A stretch of DNA of 64,000 nucleotides from Hyphomicrobiales bacterium (GCA_900468625.1 UBUL01000018.1:1-64000), one strand, 5' to 3'. Positions 10,810-19,274 are shown, numbered from the stretch's first letter. Numbers and translations are program-made. Notes: a model not told the origin generated them from the letters alone.

Positions 10810-12084
10810 TCAACTCTTATCCAGACCGTAGCAGGAATGCAAAGTCCTGACTGCGAGTTCTGCGTAAGGACCGTCGATCAGGATGGAAATCTTGATTTCT
10901 GATGTCGTAATGGCCTTGATGTTGATGCCTTTTTCGGCAAGTGCCTGGAAAGCGGTCGCAGCCACGCCGGCATGCGAGCGCATGCCGATGCCGATGACCG
11001 ACACCTTGACCAGACCTGATTCGCTCTGGACGACGTCGTAGCCGATCTTTTCCTTGTTTTCGCCGAGGACACGCAGCGCCTTTTCGACATCACCTGATGG
11101 GACCGTGAAGGTCATGTCCGTCTTGGAGCCATCCTCCGAAATGTTCTGGACGATCATGTCGACATTGATGTGGTTTTCGGCCAGCGGCCCGAAGATCGCG
11201 GCGGAAACACCCGGCCGGTCGGCAAGACGGCGCAGCGAGATCTGTGCCTCATCCTTGGCATAGGCAATGCCGGTGACTACTTCCTGTTCCACGATTTCAT
11301 CCTCGTCACAAATCAGCGTTCCGGGCGGGTTGAGCAGATCGCCCATGCCCGGAGCATCGGGATCCTCGAAAGAAGAGCGCACGAAGGTGCGGACTTTAAA
11401 GACCATGGCCAGCTCGACCGAACGGACCTGCAGCACTTTCGCACCGAGAGAGGCCATTTCGAGCATTTCCTCGAAGGCGATCTTCTTCAGGCGGCGCGCC
11501 TTCGGCTCTATGCGCGGATCGGTCGTGTAGACGCCGTCGACATCCGTATAGATGTCGCAGCGGTCGGCCTTGACGGCAGCGGCGATCGCGACGGCCGAGG
11601 TGTCGGATCCGCCACGGCCGAGCGTCGCAACGCGATTGTCGGGACCGAGACCCTGAAAACCGGCGACGACGGCAACCTGGCCCTCCTTCATGCGGCGGAT
11701 CATATCCTCGCCGTCGATATCGAGGATGCGGGCCGCGCCATGCGCATTGTCGGTACGGATCGGGATCTGCCAGCCCTGCCACGAACGGGCGTTGATGCCC
11801 ATGGCCTGCAGCGCGATCGCCAGCAGACCGGAAGTCACCTGCTCGCCCGAGGCGACCACGGCGTCATATTCGCGCGCATCGTAGATCGAGTGATTGGCAC
11901 CGGCGACCTTCGGCATGTTCTGAACCCAGCCGACCAGCTCGTTGGTCTTACCGGACATGGCGGAAACGACGACCGCGACTTCATGGCCGGCATCGACCTC
12001 GCGTTTCACATGGCGCGCGACATTCCTGATACGGTCCAAATCCGCGACGGAAGTTCCGCCGAATTTCATCACGATGCGTGCCAT
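10810..12084 (-). CDS. lysC: Aspartate kinase
   Basis: First step of the aspartate pathway (aspartate to aspartyl phosphate), leading to lysine, threonine, methionine and diaminopimelate. The 424-residue product starts with the kinase motif KFGGTSV and ends with tandem ACT domains (from about residue 265) that normally bind lysine and/or threonine for feedback control. Its length and single-function architecture fit the class III aspartokinase of alphaproteobacteria. The gene lies upstream of ptsP on the same strand, 100 bases apart. A shared transcript is possible but not shown. Confidence 0.96.
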   Translation of the reverse strand: MARIVMKFGGTSVADLDRIRNVARHVKREVDAGHEVAVVVSAMSGKTNELVGWVQNMPKVAGANHSIYDAREYDAVVASGEQVTSGLLAIALQAMGINARSWQGWQIPIRTDNAHGAARILDIDGEDMIRRMKEGQVAVVAGFQGLGPDNRVATLGRGGSDTSAVAIAAAVKADRCDIYTDVDGVYTTDPRIEPKARRLKKIAFEEMLEMASLGAKVLQVRSVELAMVFKVRTFVRSSFEDPDAPGMGDLLNPPGTLICDEDEIVEQEVVTGIAYAKDEAQISLRRLADRPGVSAAIFGPLAENHINVDMIVQNISEDGSKTDMTFTVPSGDVEKALRVLGENKEKIGYDVVQSESGLVKVSVIGIGMRSHAGVAATAFQALAEKGINIKAITTSEIKISILIDGPYAELAVRTLHSCYGLDKS

Positions 12085-12240
12085 GTGCCTCTACCAGTAC
12101 CCTGCGCCGGGCGGCCGAATGCGATAAGCCCGACATGCAAAATCGCCCTTCCAGTTCGGTAGCCGGAAAAGCGTGATCTCAATGGGGCCGTCTCTTAGCG
12201 AGTTTGTCGGGCGGGTGCAATAGCATGAACCACCCGACGG

Positions 12241-12275
12241 GTCTAAAAGACTACTCTAATAGTCAACTTTTAGAC
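12241..12275 (-). terminator. Nested inverted repeat over the stop codon of the secreted orphan gene
   Basis: Outer arms GTCTAAAAG/CTTTTAGAC (12241-12249 with 12267-12275) enclose inner arms GACTA/TAGTC. The structure spans the stop codon at 12256-12258. No T-run follows in either direction, so a terminator or mRNA-end role is only suggested. Confidence 0.35.
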
Positions 12276-12882
12276 TGGCCCAAAGCTTATCCAGGATCAT
12301 TCCTTCCTTGGCGATGTTTTCCCTGTTGAGAAGGGTCGCGACGAGCACGCCGCCCTCCGGCCGGCCGGTCGCGACGATCTCGTACTCCATGACATCGCCG
12401 TCCGTGGCCGTCTCGGCCTTCACGCCCTTCAGCACGCTGCCGCTCGGCAATGTGCGCTCGGTCGCATGCCTGCTGATCTTCGCGCCGCCATTGAGGCTCT
12501 CTTGCACCATCTGCTGCAGCACGACATCGGTATAGCCGGAGGGATTGAGACCCTTGTAGACCTGGACGATGATCCCGGTGCCGATCGGCGTCATCAGCGC
12601 ATACTGCTGCACGCCGTCGCCGAGATCCGTCTTTGCGACCGTGAACTTGCCGTCGTGATCGAAGGAAAACTTGCCGCCGGTGAATGTCACCGTATCGCTG
12701 CGCTGCAGTTCCACCGGAATCCTGCGGCCATCCTTCATGGTGACGTCAAGCGTATCGCCGGGATTGACGCCGACCTCGACACCATCGATCGTGAGGCGAA
12801 ACCCCTTGCCGTCCCCGGCATTTGCTTGGCCGGCCATAAGGCACCCGATGGCCACGGCGGTCGCGAGACGGAGTGGTCTCAT
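12256..12882 (-). CDS. Secreted hypothetical protein
   Basis: I do not recognise this family. The 208-residue product begins with a clear Sec signal peptide (basic MRPLR, hydrophobic core, cleavage expected after AGQANA near residue 22), so it should be periplasmic. The mature part is beta-rich in appearance, with alternating hydrophobic residues, and has no Cys, no metal motif and no membrane segment. ATG at 12882 has GAGGAG-like purines a few bases upstream. It sits between lysC and the divergent ubiG as a single gene, and an inverted repeat covers its stop codon. Function unknown. Confidence 0.75.
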   Translation of the reverse strand: MRPLRLATAVAIGCLMAGQANAGDGKGFRLTIDGVEVGVNPGDTLDVTMKDGRRIPVELQRSDTVTFTGGKFSFDHDGKFTVAKTDLGDGVQQYALMTPIGTGIIVQVYKGLNPSGYTDVVLQQMVQESLNGGAKISRHATERTLPSGSVLKGVKAETATDGDVMEYEIVATGRPEGGVLVATLLNRENIAKEGMILDKLWASLKVDY

Positions 12883-13146
12883 GAGGAACTCCTCTATAAG
12901 CCGGTCGATCGCAATCGATCCCGGTTCTAAAAGTTCATTTCACAGCCCGGGCGATTGATCGGCCATAAGATACCTCCATGTCAACCTCCACGGCGCAATT
13001 CGCACCTGGCGATCGAGATAGCCCACAGATGATCGAAGGTCGCAGGCCCTTGACATCGCCTGTCGATCGTCCGACTTCACCCTCCGGGTAGAATTATCGC
13101 TTGCAGTCGACCGAACCGCGGAACGACGCAAATTACGGAGTGGATC

Positions 13147-13899
13147 ATGAGCGAAACGGCAAAGAGCACGATCGACCAGAGCGAAGTGGACCGTTTTTCC
13201 GCCATGGCGGCCGAGTGGTGGAGCCCGACCGGCAAGTTCAAGCCGCTGCACAAGTTCAATCCGGTACGTCTGGCCTATATTCGCGACCGCGCCTGCGAGA
13301 ATTTCGACCGAAATCCGAAGAGCAGCCGTCCGCTGGAAGGCCTGCGTGTGCTCGACATAGGCTGCGGCGGCGGCCTGCTGTCGGAGCCGGTGGCACGCAT
13401 GGGTGCCGCTGTCGTCGGCGCCGATCCTTCCGAAAAGAACATCGGCATTGCCTCAACACATGCGAAAGCTTCCGGCGTTCCCGTCGATTATCGCGCCGTT
13501 ACAGCCGAACAGCTGGCGGAGGCCGGCGAGACCTTCGACATCGTTCTGAACATGGAAGTGGTCGAGCACGTCGCCGATGTCGAGTTCTTCCTGTCCACCT
13601 GCGCGAAAATGGTGCGTCCCGGCGGCCTCATGTTCGTTGCGACCATCAACCGTACCATGAAGGCAGCCGCCCTCGCCATTTTCGCCGCGGAAAACGTGCT
13701 TCGCTGGCTGCCGCGCGGCACCCACCAATATGAAAAGCTCGTGCGCCCGGAGGAGATCGAAAAGCCGCTTGCCGCAAGCGGCCTCGATATCATTGCCCGC
13801 ACCGGCGTCTTCTATTCGCCGCTACAGGATCGCTGGAATCTCTCGAAGGATATGGATGTCAACTACATGCTCTTGGCCAAGCGAGCGAACCTGAGCTGA
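13147..13899 (+). CDS. ubiG: Ubiquinone biosynthesis O-methyltransferase
   Basis: UbiG carries out the two O-methylations of ubiquinone synthesis using S-adenosylmethionine. The 250-residue product has the AdoMet-binding motif [13 protein letters not shown], the conserved [19 protein letters not shown] near the N-terminus, and [10 protein letters not shown] in the middle, all typical of UbiG. The start ATG at 13147 has GGAG shortly upstream. It is divergent from the gene block containing lysC, as in other rhizobia. Confidence 0.95.
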   Translation: MSETAKSTIDQSEVDRFSAMAAEWWSPTGKFKPLHKFNPVRLAYIRDRACENFDRNPKSSRPLEGLRVLDIGCGGGLLSEPVARMGAAVVGADPSEKNIGIASTHAKASGVPVDYRAVTAEQLAEAGETFDIVLNMEVVEHVADVEFFLSTCAKMVRPGGLMFVATINRTMKAAALAIFAAENVLRWLPRGTHQYEKLVRPEEIEKPLAASGLDIIARTGVFYSPLQDRWNLSKDMDVNYMLLAKRANLS

Positions 13900-13936
13900 T
13901 TGCACACCTGCGAATCCTCATCCGATCCTCCATGCT

Positions 13937-14524
13937 TCAAACCTTCAATGTCAGCACGTGGGCTAATAACTCGCTCTGGCCCACGGCGTTGCGCGCAACA
14001 ATCTCCTTGATACGAAGGCGGTCTATTTCCCAAGGCCGGTCATCAGGCCCGTAGGGCTGCTTGAAGGAGAAGGCAAACGGACTGGCACCGTGATCGTGCA
14101 AATGCTCGAGGCGCTCGACACCATTCTTCCATTCCGGAACGGCCCCGTGATCTACCCACCAAAGGACAAGCGGCGGCCAGCTCTGCCTGACGTTCCACTG
14201 CCGCGCGCCTTTCAGGGCATCGGCGTGCACGCCGCTATAGGTGAACGCCATCAGCGATTCGATATCGGCCCACAGCGATAGGGATGACGGCGCCGTCGTG
14301 AAGCCGCTGCCTTCTATGAAACGTGGAAAGACCTGCTCGCCCCAGCAGACCGTGCCTGGCTCGCCGGCATAGCCCGAGCGGCCAATAAAGCCGCTCGCTC
14401 GGGCAGCGGCCTCGAAATTCGCCGCCTCGCGCAGACGAAATCCCTCGACGGCAGCACTTTCATAGGCTGCGACGTGCAGCCCGAAATTATACATGGCCAG
14501 ATGCCTGCCAACTCCCGCCGGCAT
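13937..14524 (-). CDS. DUF3291 domain-containing protein
   Basis: Unknown-function protein of 195 residues resembling DUF3291, a family related to small heme-free monooxygenase-like ferredoxin folds. Family-like features are an N-terminal YNFGLHVA strand, a central LSLWADIESLMAFTYSG segment and a C-terminal LVLWWVDHGAVP followed by a Leu-His-Gly stretch. Its ATG shares one base with the DUF1178 stop (TGATG), so the two are translationally coupled at the end of the comF-grxC-nitrilase-DUF1178 cluster. The DUF assignment is from pattern memory and would need a profile search. Confidence 0.7.
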   Translation of the reverse strand: MPAGVGRHLAMYNFGLHVAAYESAAVEGFRLREAANFEAAARASGFIGRSGYAGEPGTVCWGEQVFPRFIEGSGFTTAPSSLSLWADIESLMAFTYSGVHADALKGARQWNVRQSWPPLVLWWVDHGAVPEWKNGVERLEHLHDHGASPFAFSFKQPYGPDDRPWEIDRLRIKEIVARNAVGQSELLAHVLTLKV

Positions 14525-14952
14525 CAGTTGATATCGTCGGGCAGTACAGGGATGGCGGCGATTTCGATGCCTTCATCGACGAGAGCCTGCGCTTCGTCCG
14601 GCGTCGCCTTGCCGATGATCCCGCGGGCATCCGCCTCTCCGTAATGGATCTTGCGGGCTTCCTCCGGGAATTTCGCGCCGACATCCTCGGCATTCGCCTT
14701 GATGGCGTCGACCGCTTCCTTGAGTTTGGCCATCGCCTCCTTGCGGGCAGCGTCCATGGCGAGCGTCTGCATCTCATCCTTCTTGCGCGCCGTCGAAACG
14801 GAAGGCGCCATCAGAAGCTTGGAGATGGCAGCCGAATTGCAGACGGGGCACGTCAGAAAGCCGCTCGCGACCTGGCGATCGAAATCGGCGCTTTCGGAAA
14901 ACCAGCCCTCGAACTCATGGGCATTGTCACAACTAAGCGAGTATCGGATCAA
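14524..14952 (-). CDS. DUF1178 family protein
   Basis: Protein of unknown function, 142 residues. The N-terminus MIRYSLSCDNAHEFEGWF, with a later CPVC pair, looks like a zinc-ribbon (Cys8, then CPVC near residue 35). The rest is helical and charged. This pattern matches DUF1178 of alphaproteobacteria. Its start overlaps the nitrilase stop by four bases (14949-14952) and its stop touches the DUF3291 start, so it is in the middle of a tightly coupled operon. Confidence 0.85.
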   Translation of the reverse strand: MIRYSLSCDNAHEFEGWFSESADFDRQVASGFLTCPVCNSAAISKLLMAPSVSTARKKDEMQTLAMDAARKEAMAKLKEAVDAIKANAEDVGAKFPEEARKIHYGEADARGIIGKATPDEAQALVDEGIEIAAIPVLPDDIN

Positions 14953-15809
14953 GCAGCGACGCCTCCAGCCGCCGGCGTCGCGATCTTCTCCAGCGAGAAT
15001 TCACGCGCATTCTTCAGGTTCGGTATCTTGTCATGGGCCGATTTCACCGCAGCCACATCGATCTCGGCGATAACGACAGCCTCGCCCGAGCCGCCGGCCG
15101 ATGCCAGCACCTTGCCCCAGGGATCGATGATCATCGAATGGCCGTAGGTTTCGCGGCCGTCCTCATGCTTGCCGGCCTGCGCGGCGGCGATAACGAACAT
15201 GCCGTTTTCGATCGCCCGGGCACGCAGAAGAATTTCCCAATGCGCCTCACCTGTCTGCTTCGTAAAAGCAGCAGGCACCGTCATCACCTCGGCGCCGGCA
15301 ACGGCTTGGGCGCGGAAGAGCTGTGGAAAGCGCACGTCGTAGCAGATGGAAAAGCCGAACTCGGCAAAAGGCAGCGAGGCAATGCGGGCTTCCGATCCGG
15401 GCCGGTAGACGGCGCTTTCACGCCAGCTCTCGCCATTGTCGAGATCGACGTCGAACATGTGGATCTTGTCGTAACGGTTGATGAGCTTGCCGTCGGGACC
15501 GAAGAGAAAGCCGCGATTGGCGATCTTGCCGTCATCGAGCGCAATCGCGGTCGAGCCCACATGCAGATGGATGCCGAGTTCCTTTGCCAGCTCGGACGCC
15601 GTCTTGACGATGATGTCGTTCGGCTCGTCGCGCAGCACCGCGCGCAGGCCAGGCCGATCCTTTTGCACTGCGCCGGTCATCTCCGGCGTCTGCACATAGA
15701 TAGCGCCCTTGGAGGCGGCGTCGCGCACCAGGCGCGCCATGTCAGCCGCATTCTTCGCCGGATCGACGCCGGAGCACATCTGGACGGCGGCGGCCTTGAA
15801 GCTCATCAT
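14949..15809 (-). CDS. Carbon-nitrogen hydrolase family protein (Nit1/omega-amidase type)
   Basis: Nitrilase-superfamily amidase. The catalytic Glu-Lys-Cys triad is visible in TPEMTG, NRYDKIHMFD and ICYDVRFP. The closest known relatives are Nit1/NIT2 enzymes that hydrolyse deaminated glutathione or alpha-ketoglutaramate, which suits its neighbour glutaredoxin, but substrate is inferred. The start at 15809 (MMSFKAAAVQ) is preferred because GAGGGAGA lies just upstream, giving 286 residues. It follows grxC by 19 bases and overlaps the DUF1178 gene by four. Confidence 0.88.
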   Translation of the reverse strand: MMSFKAAAVQMCSGVDPAKNAADMARLVRDAASKGAIYVQTPEMTGAVQKDRPGLRAVLRDEPNDIIVKTASELAKELGIHLHVGSTAIALDDGKIANRGFLFGPDGKLINRYDKIHMFDVDLDNGESWRESAVYRPGSEARIASLPFAEFGFSICYDVRFPQLFRAQAVAGAEVMTVPAAFTKQTGEAHWEILLRARAIENGMFVIAAAQAGKHEDGRETYGHSMIIDPWGKVLASAGGSGEAVVIAEIDVAAVKSAHDKIPNLKNAREFSLEKIATPAAGGVAA

Positions 15810-15828
15810 TCTCTCCCTCGCAAAAAGG

Positions 15829-16086
15829 TCAGGCAGCCAGCATCGGATCGAGCTTGCCGGCCCGGTCGAGTGCGTGAATATCGTCACAGCCGCCGACATG
15901 CTCGCCATTGATGAAGATCTGCGGGAAGGTCGAGCGGCCATTGGCCTTGGCAATCATCTCCTGACGCATTTCTGGCGAATAGGTGGCGTTGTGCTCGACA
16001 TAATCGACACCCTTGGATTCGAACAACGACTTCGCGCGGGCGCAATAGCCGCAGAATTCTCGCGTATAAATAACGACGGATGCCAT
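15829..16086 (-). CDS. grxC: Glutaredoxin 3
   Basis: Small dithiol glutaredoxin that reduces disulfides and glutathione mixed disulfides in the cytoplasm with glutathione. The 85-residue product has the active site CGYC (Cys12, Cys15), the cis-proline segment RSTFPQIFING, and the glutathione-binding GGCDDIHAL. Length and motifs are normal. It lies 30 bases after comF and 19 bases before the nitrilase gene, all on the minus strand. Confidence 0.95.
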   Translation of the reverse strand: MASVVIYTREFCGYCARAKSLFESKGVDYVEHNATYSPEMRQEMIAKANGRSTFPQIFINGEHVGGCDDIHALDRAGKLDPMLAA

Positions 16087-16116
16087 GATCCACTCCGCAA
16101 AAGCCTACATTAATCG

Positions 16117-16662
16117 TCATATAAGATGGCCGACGACCCTTGCAAAGGTCAAAACCGTGACATCGGCCGCACCGGCTTTTTTCAGGGCGCGCGTCGCCGC
16201 CGCCACCGTCGCGCCCGTCGTATAGACGTCATCGACCAGAACGATGCGGCGCTTGAACAGATCGGCCGCTCTATGTTCGGATACCGCGAACGCCCCACGC
16301 ACATTGTCCTGGCGCGCCTTCGCCCCAAGACCAACCTGCTGGCTCGTGCGCTTGACGCGCAGGAGCGTCGTGCCGAGCAGCGGCTTGCCCGAAAGGCGGG
16401 CAATGTGGCGAGCAAGTTCGGCAGCCTGATTGTATTTGCGCGCAAACAGCCGCGCCCGGTGCAGCGGCACCGGAATGATCGCATCGCAGGCCGCAACCGT
16501 ATCGTCGCTGGCGCGCAGCATCCAGCCGGCCATCATCGGCGCCAGATCGGTGCGGTCGCGATATTTCAGGCTGAGTACGAGGTCTCGCACGATGCCGTCA
16601 TGAACGGCGGCGGACCGCAACCGGTCGAAGACAGGGGGATCGGCGATCGCTTCGGCACTCAA
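16117..16662 (-). CDS. ComF family protein, 5'-truncated
   Basis: Phosphoribosyltransferase-like protein related to ComF. The PRPP loop RIVLVDDVYTTGAT and the KYNQAAELA and TSQQVGLGAKAR blocks are present, so the C-terminal 180 residues look intact. The N-terminal zinc-finger part usual for ComF (about 60 residues with two Cys pairs) is not complete. Conserved-looking sequence continues in frame upstream (RFIERPYCEVLG, about 16700-16733), but the frame has no ATG or GTG before a TAG at 16815-16813, leaving TTG 16662 as the only start candidate. A 44-base palindromic repeat begins at 16816. It may be a pseudogene or start elsewhere by frameshift. Confidence 0.7.
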   Translation of the reverse strand: MSAEAIADPPVFDRLRSAAVHDGIVRDLVLSLKYRDRTDLAPMMAGWMLRASDDTVAACDAIIPVPLHRARLFARKYNQAAELARHIARLSGKPLLGTTLLRVKRTSQQVGLGAKARQDNVRGAFAVSEHRAADLFKRRIVLVDDVYTTGATVAAATRALKKAGAADVTVLTFARVVGHLI

Positions 16663-16815
16663 AATGCCGGCACCGAGATCGTGGGAAAACGGGCTGCCCA
16701 GAACCTCGCAATAGGGCCGCTCGATGAAACGAGCAGCATCCAGGGCTTTTTCAGCCCGGCACCCAATATGGAAAAGGTGTTTTCGCGTCCCATCATCCCC
16801 ATATGATTGAGACTA

Positions 16816-16859
16816 GCAATTCCAGGAAAAGTGTATAGCGGTTTTCCGCCCCGAATTGC
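16816..16859. repeat. Palindromic intergenic repeat (GCAATTCC type)
   Basis: A 44-base imperfect palindrome running from GCAATTCCAGGAAAAG to GGTTTTCC...GAATTGC. Two more copies of the same module occur in the window at 43463-43505 and 43846-43889. It fills the space between comF and the divergent methyltransferase gene. Confidence 0.8.
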
Positions 16860-16915
16860 GCAAACTTGCATGCCCGCCACGCCTCGTCCAACTGATGACA
16901 CTACAGGAAATCGCC

Positions 16916-17800
16916 ATGGAAATCGTGTTCGACCAATCGCTGCTTTCGGCTCGCAAGCGCCGGGCACTGAAACAAGGCGATCCGAAAGCGGCCTTCCTGC
17001 TCGATATTGCCGCCGGCGAGCTGGCGGAACGGCTTTCCGTCACGGAACGTCATTTCGACGAGGCGGTCGAGCTGCACGGCGCGACGGGGATTGCCGCGCG
17101 TCTGGCTCTGGCAACGGGCAAGATCGGCCATATGAAAAGGATCGAAAACGAGCCGGGCTTTGCCGCCCCCGGCGAGACCCTTGTCGAGGCGCCGCCGGAA
17201 GAGCTGCCGCTTGCGGCGGAATCGGTCAATCTCGTATTGTCGCCGCTCAGCCTGCATGTCACCAACGACACACCCGGAGTCTTCATCCAGATCCGCCGGG
17301 TGCTGAAAGCCGACGGTCTTTTCCTGGCGGCGATCCCCGGCTCGGGAACCCTGCAGGAATTGCGCGACGTGCTGCTCGCGACCGAAATCGAGCTGACTGG
17401 CGGTGCCAGCCCGCGCGTCATCCCCTTTGCCGATGTCCGCGATGTCGGCGGCCTCCTGCAGCGTGCCGGCTTTACCCTGCCCGTCATCGACGCCGAAACC
17501 TATACGGTGCGTTACGACAATCTGTTCGCCCTGACGCGTGACCTGCGGGCGATGGGCATGACCAATCCGCTGGTCGATCGCAGCCGCAAGCCGTTGACGC
17601 GCGCCTTCTTCCTGCGTGCCGCCGAGCTTTACGCCGAACGCTATTCCGATCCGGACGGGCGGATCAGGGCGACATTCTCGATCATCTATGTCTCAGGCTG
17701 GGCACCGCATGAGAGTCAGCAAAAGCCATTGCAGCCAGGTTCAGCCAAGGCACGTCTGGCCGATGCGCTCAAGGTCGAAGAGCACAAGCTGAAGCAATAG
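16916..17800 (+). CDS. Class I SAM-dependent methyltransferase, NDUFAF5-like
   Basis: The 294-residue product resembles the alphaproteobacterial relatives of NDUFAF5, a methyltransferase-fold protein that in mitochondria hydroxylates an arginine of a complex I subunit. Recognisable blocks are LLSARKRRAL at the N-terminus, VNLVLSPLSLHVTNDTPG, PFADVRDVGGLLQRAGFTLPV and TFSIIYVSGWAPHE. The glycine-rich AdoMet loop is poorly conserved (LHGATGIAAR). The start ATG 16916 is chosen for AGGAAAT upstream; an earlier in-frame start would fall in or next to the palindromic repeat. Function in complex I assembly is inference. Confidence 0.8.
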   Translation: MEIVFDQSLLSARKRRALKQGDPKAAFLLDIAAGELAERLSVTERHFDEAVELHGATGIAARLALATGKIGHMKRIENEPGFAAPGETLVEAPPEELPLAAESVNLVLSPLSLHVTNDTPGVFIQIRRVLKADGLFLAAIPGSGTLQELRDVLLATEIELTGGASPRVIPFADVRDVGGLLQRAGFTLPVIDAETYTVRYDNLFALTRDLRAMGMTNPLVDRSRKPLTRAFFLRAAELYAERYSDPDGRIRATFSIIYVSGWAPHESQQKPLQPGSAKARLADALKVEEHKLKQ

Positions 17801-17834
17801 CCGGCGAGACAGCTGGATCCGACCGGCGGCCAGC

Positions 17835-18017
17835 TCAGTTCTGAGAGGCGGCGGAATTTTGAACCGTATTGGACAGCGTGTTGAACACGTTCGACAGGCT
17901 GCCGCCGAAGGCGCCGACGCCACTGATGATAGCGGCCGACATCAAGGCGGCGATCAAGCCGTATTCGATGACCGTCGCGCCGGTCTTGTCATTGAAAATA
18001 CGCCGTACGGAACGCAT
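17835..18017 (-). CDS. Flp family type IVb pilin
   Basis: Small pilin subunit of 60 residues. The prepilin motif GATVIEYGLIAAL follows a short basic leader (MRSVRRIFNDKT), so cleavage before the hydrophobic segment by a prepilin peptidase is expected. The start ATG 18017 gives the normal Flp leader; a TTG at 18044 would add nine unneeded residues. The tail NTVQNSAASQN is polar. No cpa/tad assembly genes are in the window, so the machinery must be encoded elsewhere. Confidence 0.88.
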   Translation of the reverse strand: MRSVRRIFNDKTGATVIEYGLIAALMSAAIISGVGAFGGSLSNVFNTLSNTVQNSAASQN

Positions 18018-18094
18018 AAGCTCGGGGCTCCCAGGACTGAACAACGGATGGATCCGATGCGCTTCATGGCATCCGGCAGGCTATGCTCATGCGC

Positions 18095-18135
18095 TAGAGC
18101 AACTCCGCTTTTCTTCGAATCGCGAAAACGCTCTA
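18095..18135. repeat. Palindromic intergenic repeat (AGAGC type)
   Basis: Arms TAGAGC (18095-18100) and GCTCTA (18130-18135) enclose a region with CGCTTTTC and CGCGAAAACG. It resembles the module at 43901-43945. It lies between the Flp pilin gene and its upstream neighbour. Confidence 0.6.
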
Positions 18136-18196
18136 TTCTATCGTTTCTTCATGCATTGCGAAGGGAAAGCCGCTGTGCGCCTTTCCTGGAAATGCT

Positions 18197-18514
18197 TCAT
18201 TGGCAGCCACCGTCGGCGCCGTAACCCTGAACAATGCAAACCGAACCCGGCTCCTGCTGCAGCACGCTGCGGCGGATCGTATACCGCTTGCCGTTTTCGG
18301 TCTGAGGAATCGAACCGGTGGTAATATTGTCGATATCCGGCGCGCTCGCAAGCACGCGAGATTTGGATTTGTCAGAGAGCATCGGCGTGAGAATAAGCGA
18401 AAGCGCGACCGCTGCCGTACCGAACAGCAGAGCGATATTCAACGCGCCCGTCCTGCGCGACGTGGAATAGGACTGCTCTTTTTCCTGAACAGCTTTCCAG
18501 AAATCGTCGTCCAT
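18197..18514 (-). CDS. Small membrane-anchored hypothetical protein
   Basis: I do not recognise a named family. The 105-residue product has a charged N-terminus (MDDDFWKAVQEKEQSYS), one membrane segment at about residues 24-45 (ALNIALLFGTAAVALSLILT) and a periplasmic tail with two Cys near the end (CIVQGYGADGGC). The tail could form a disulfide. It lies 180 bases upstream of the Flp pilin gene on the same strand, so a link to the pilus is possible but unproven. Confidence 0.7.
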   Translation of the reverse strand: MDDDFWKAVQEKEQSYSTSRRTGALNIALLFGTAAVALSLILTPMLSDKSKSRVLASAPDIDNITTGSIPQTENGKRYTIRRSVLQQEPGSVCIVQGYGADGGCQ

Positions 18515-18903
18515 TATGTCAAGCCTTCTTTAACGCACCCAACAATCGCTTGATTGAGAGAATTCAATGCCAGAAGGTCATAAACGATCCCTTAATATCC
18601 ACATGCAAATTAATGAGACGTAAAATTTCGGGACAGCGCGTGATTCGCATTATCGGCCTGATATTAAATGGCTAATTCCCGTTAACCATACTTGCGATGT
18701 GTCGTCCCTCGACGCAGCAAATGCGCAGCGCAAAAATTCCGCAAGGATCAAGCTTCGCCTCGGGTGACAGATCGTTTCGGCAACCGAACACCATAGCGCG
18801 CATAAAACAGAATATACTCCAAAAGATTGAGATTGATGTTTGCTCGCTTTGGTGCGACTTATCAGCCGGATGTTATCATCATAAGTTGCAGTGGAGCTAA
18901 TGC
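18515..18903. other. A/T-richer intergenic region between divergent small membrane-protein genes
   Basis: No gene is supported in these 389 bases. A CtrA-like half site TTAACCAT is at 18682-18689. An inverted repeat with nine-base arms (GCGACTTAT/ATAAGTTGC, 18854-18862 with 18881-18889) ends three bases before the GGAG of the following gene. Confidence 0.45.
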
Positions 18904-19230
18904 ATGGTGGGATTGTTTAAAGTCGTCGGCGGCCTCGTGATGGCCGTAGCCGTCGTGATGGCCATCTGGATGGTTGCCATCGGAGGCATCAGCGGCTTTT
19001 TCGCGGGGCTGATCGTCATCCTTCTCTGGGGCTTCTGCGGCGCCGCGATTTTTACGTTTGGATTGATGCTCGAACATCTGGTGGCGATCCGCCAGAATTC
19101 AACCGAACAGTCGGAAATGCTGACGGAGCTGTTGCGGAGAATACCGAAAACAGGGTCGCCTCATCGAGAGTCCACGGCGCAAAGCATCGATCAGCTCACC
19201 AAGTCGAATTTCCGCTTCAGGGATATCTGA
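18904..19230 (+). CDS. Small two-helix membrane protein
   Basis: Unrecognised 108-residue protein. Two hydrophobic segments cover about residues 5-30 and 33-55 (VVGGLVMAVAVVMAIWMVAI and FAGLIVILLWGFCGAAIFTF). They are followed by a polar, probably cytoplasmic tail with several Gln/Glu/Arg residues. The start ATG 18904 has GGAG seven bases upstream. An inverted repeat sits just in front of the ribosome site and could affect its access. It stands alone, facing the convergent mutT. Confidence 0.65.
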   Translation: MVGLFKVVGGLVMAVAVVMAIWMVAIGGISGFFAGLIVILLWGFCGAAIFTFGLMLEHLVAIRQNSTEQSEMLTELLRRIPKTGSPHRESTAQSIDQLTKSNFRFRDI

Positions 19231-19274
19231 CCGGGGCACTTCCGGCGAGATAGCGAACTTGCGCGCGATCGCTC

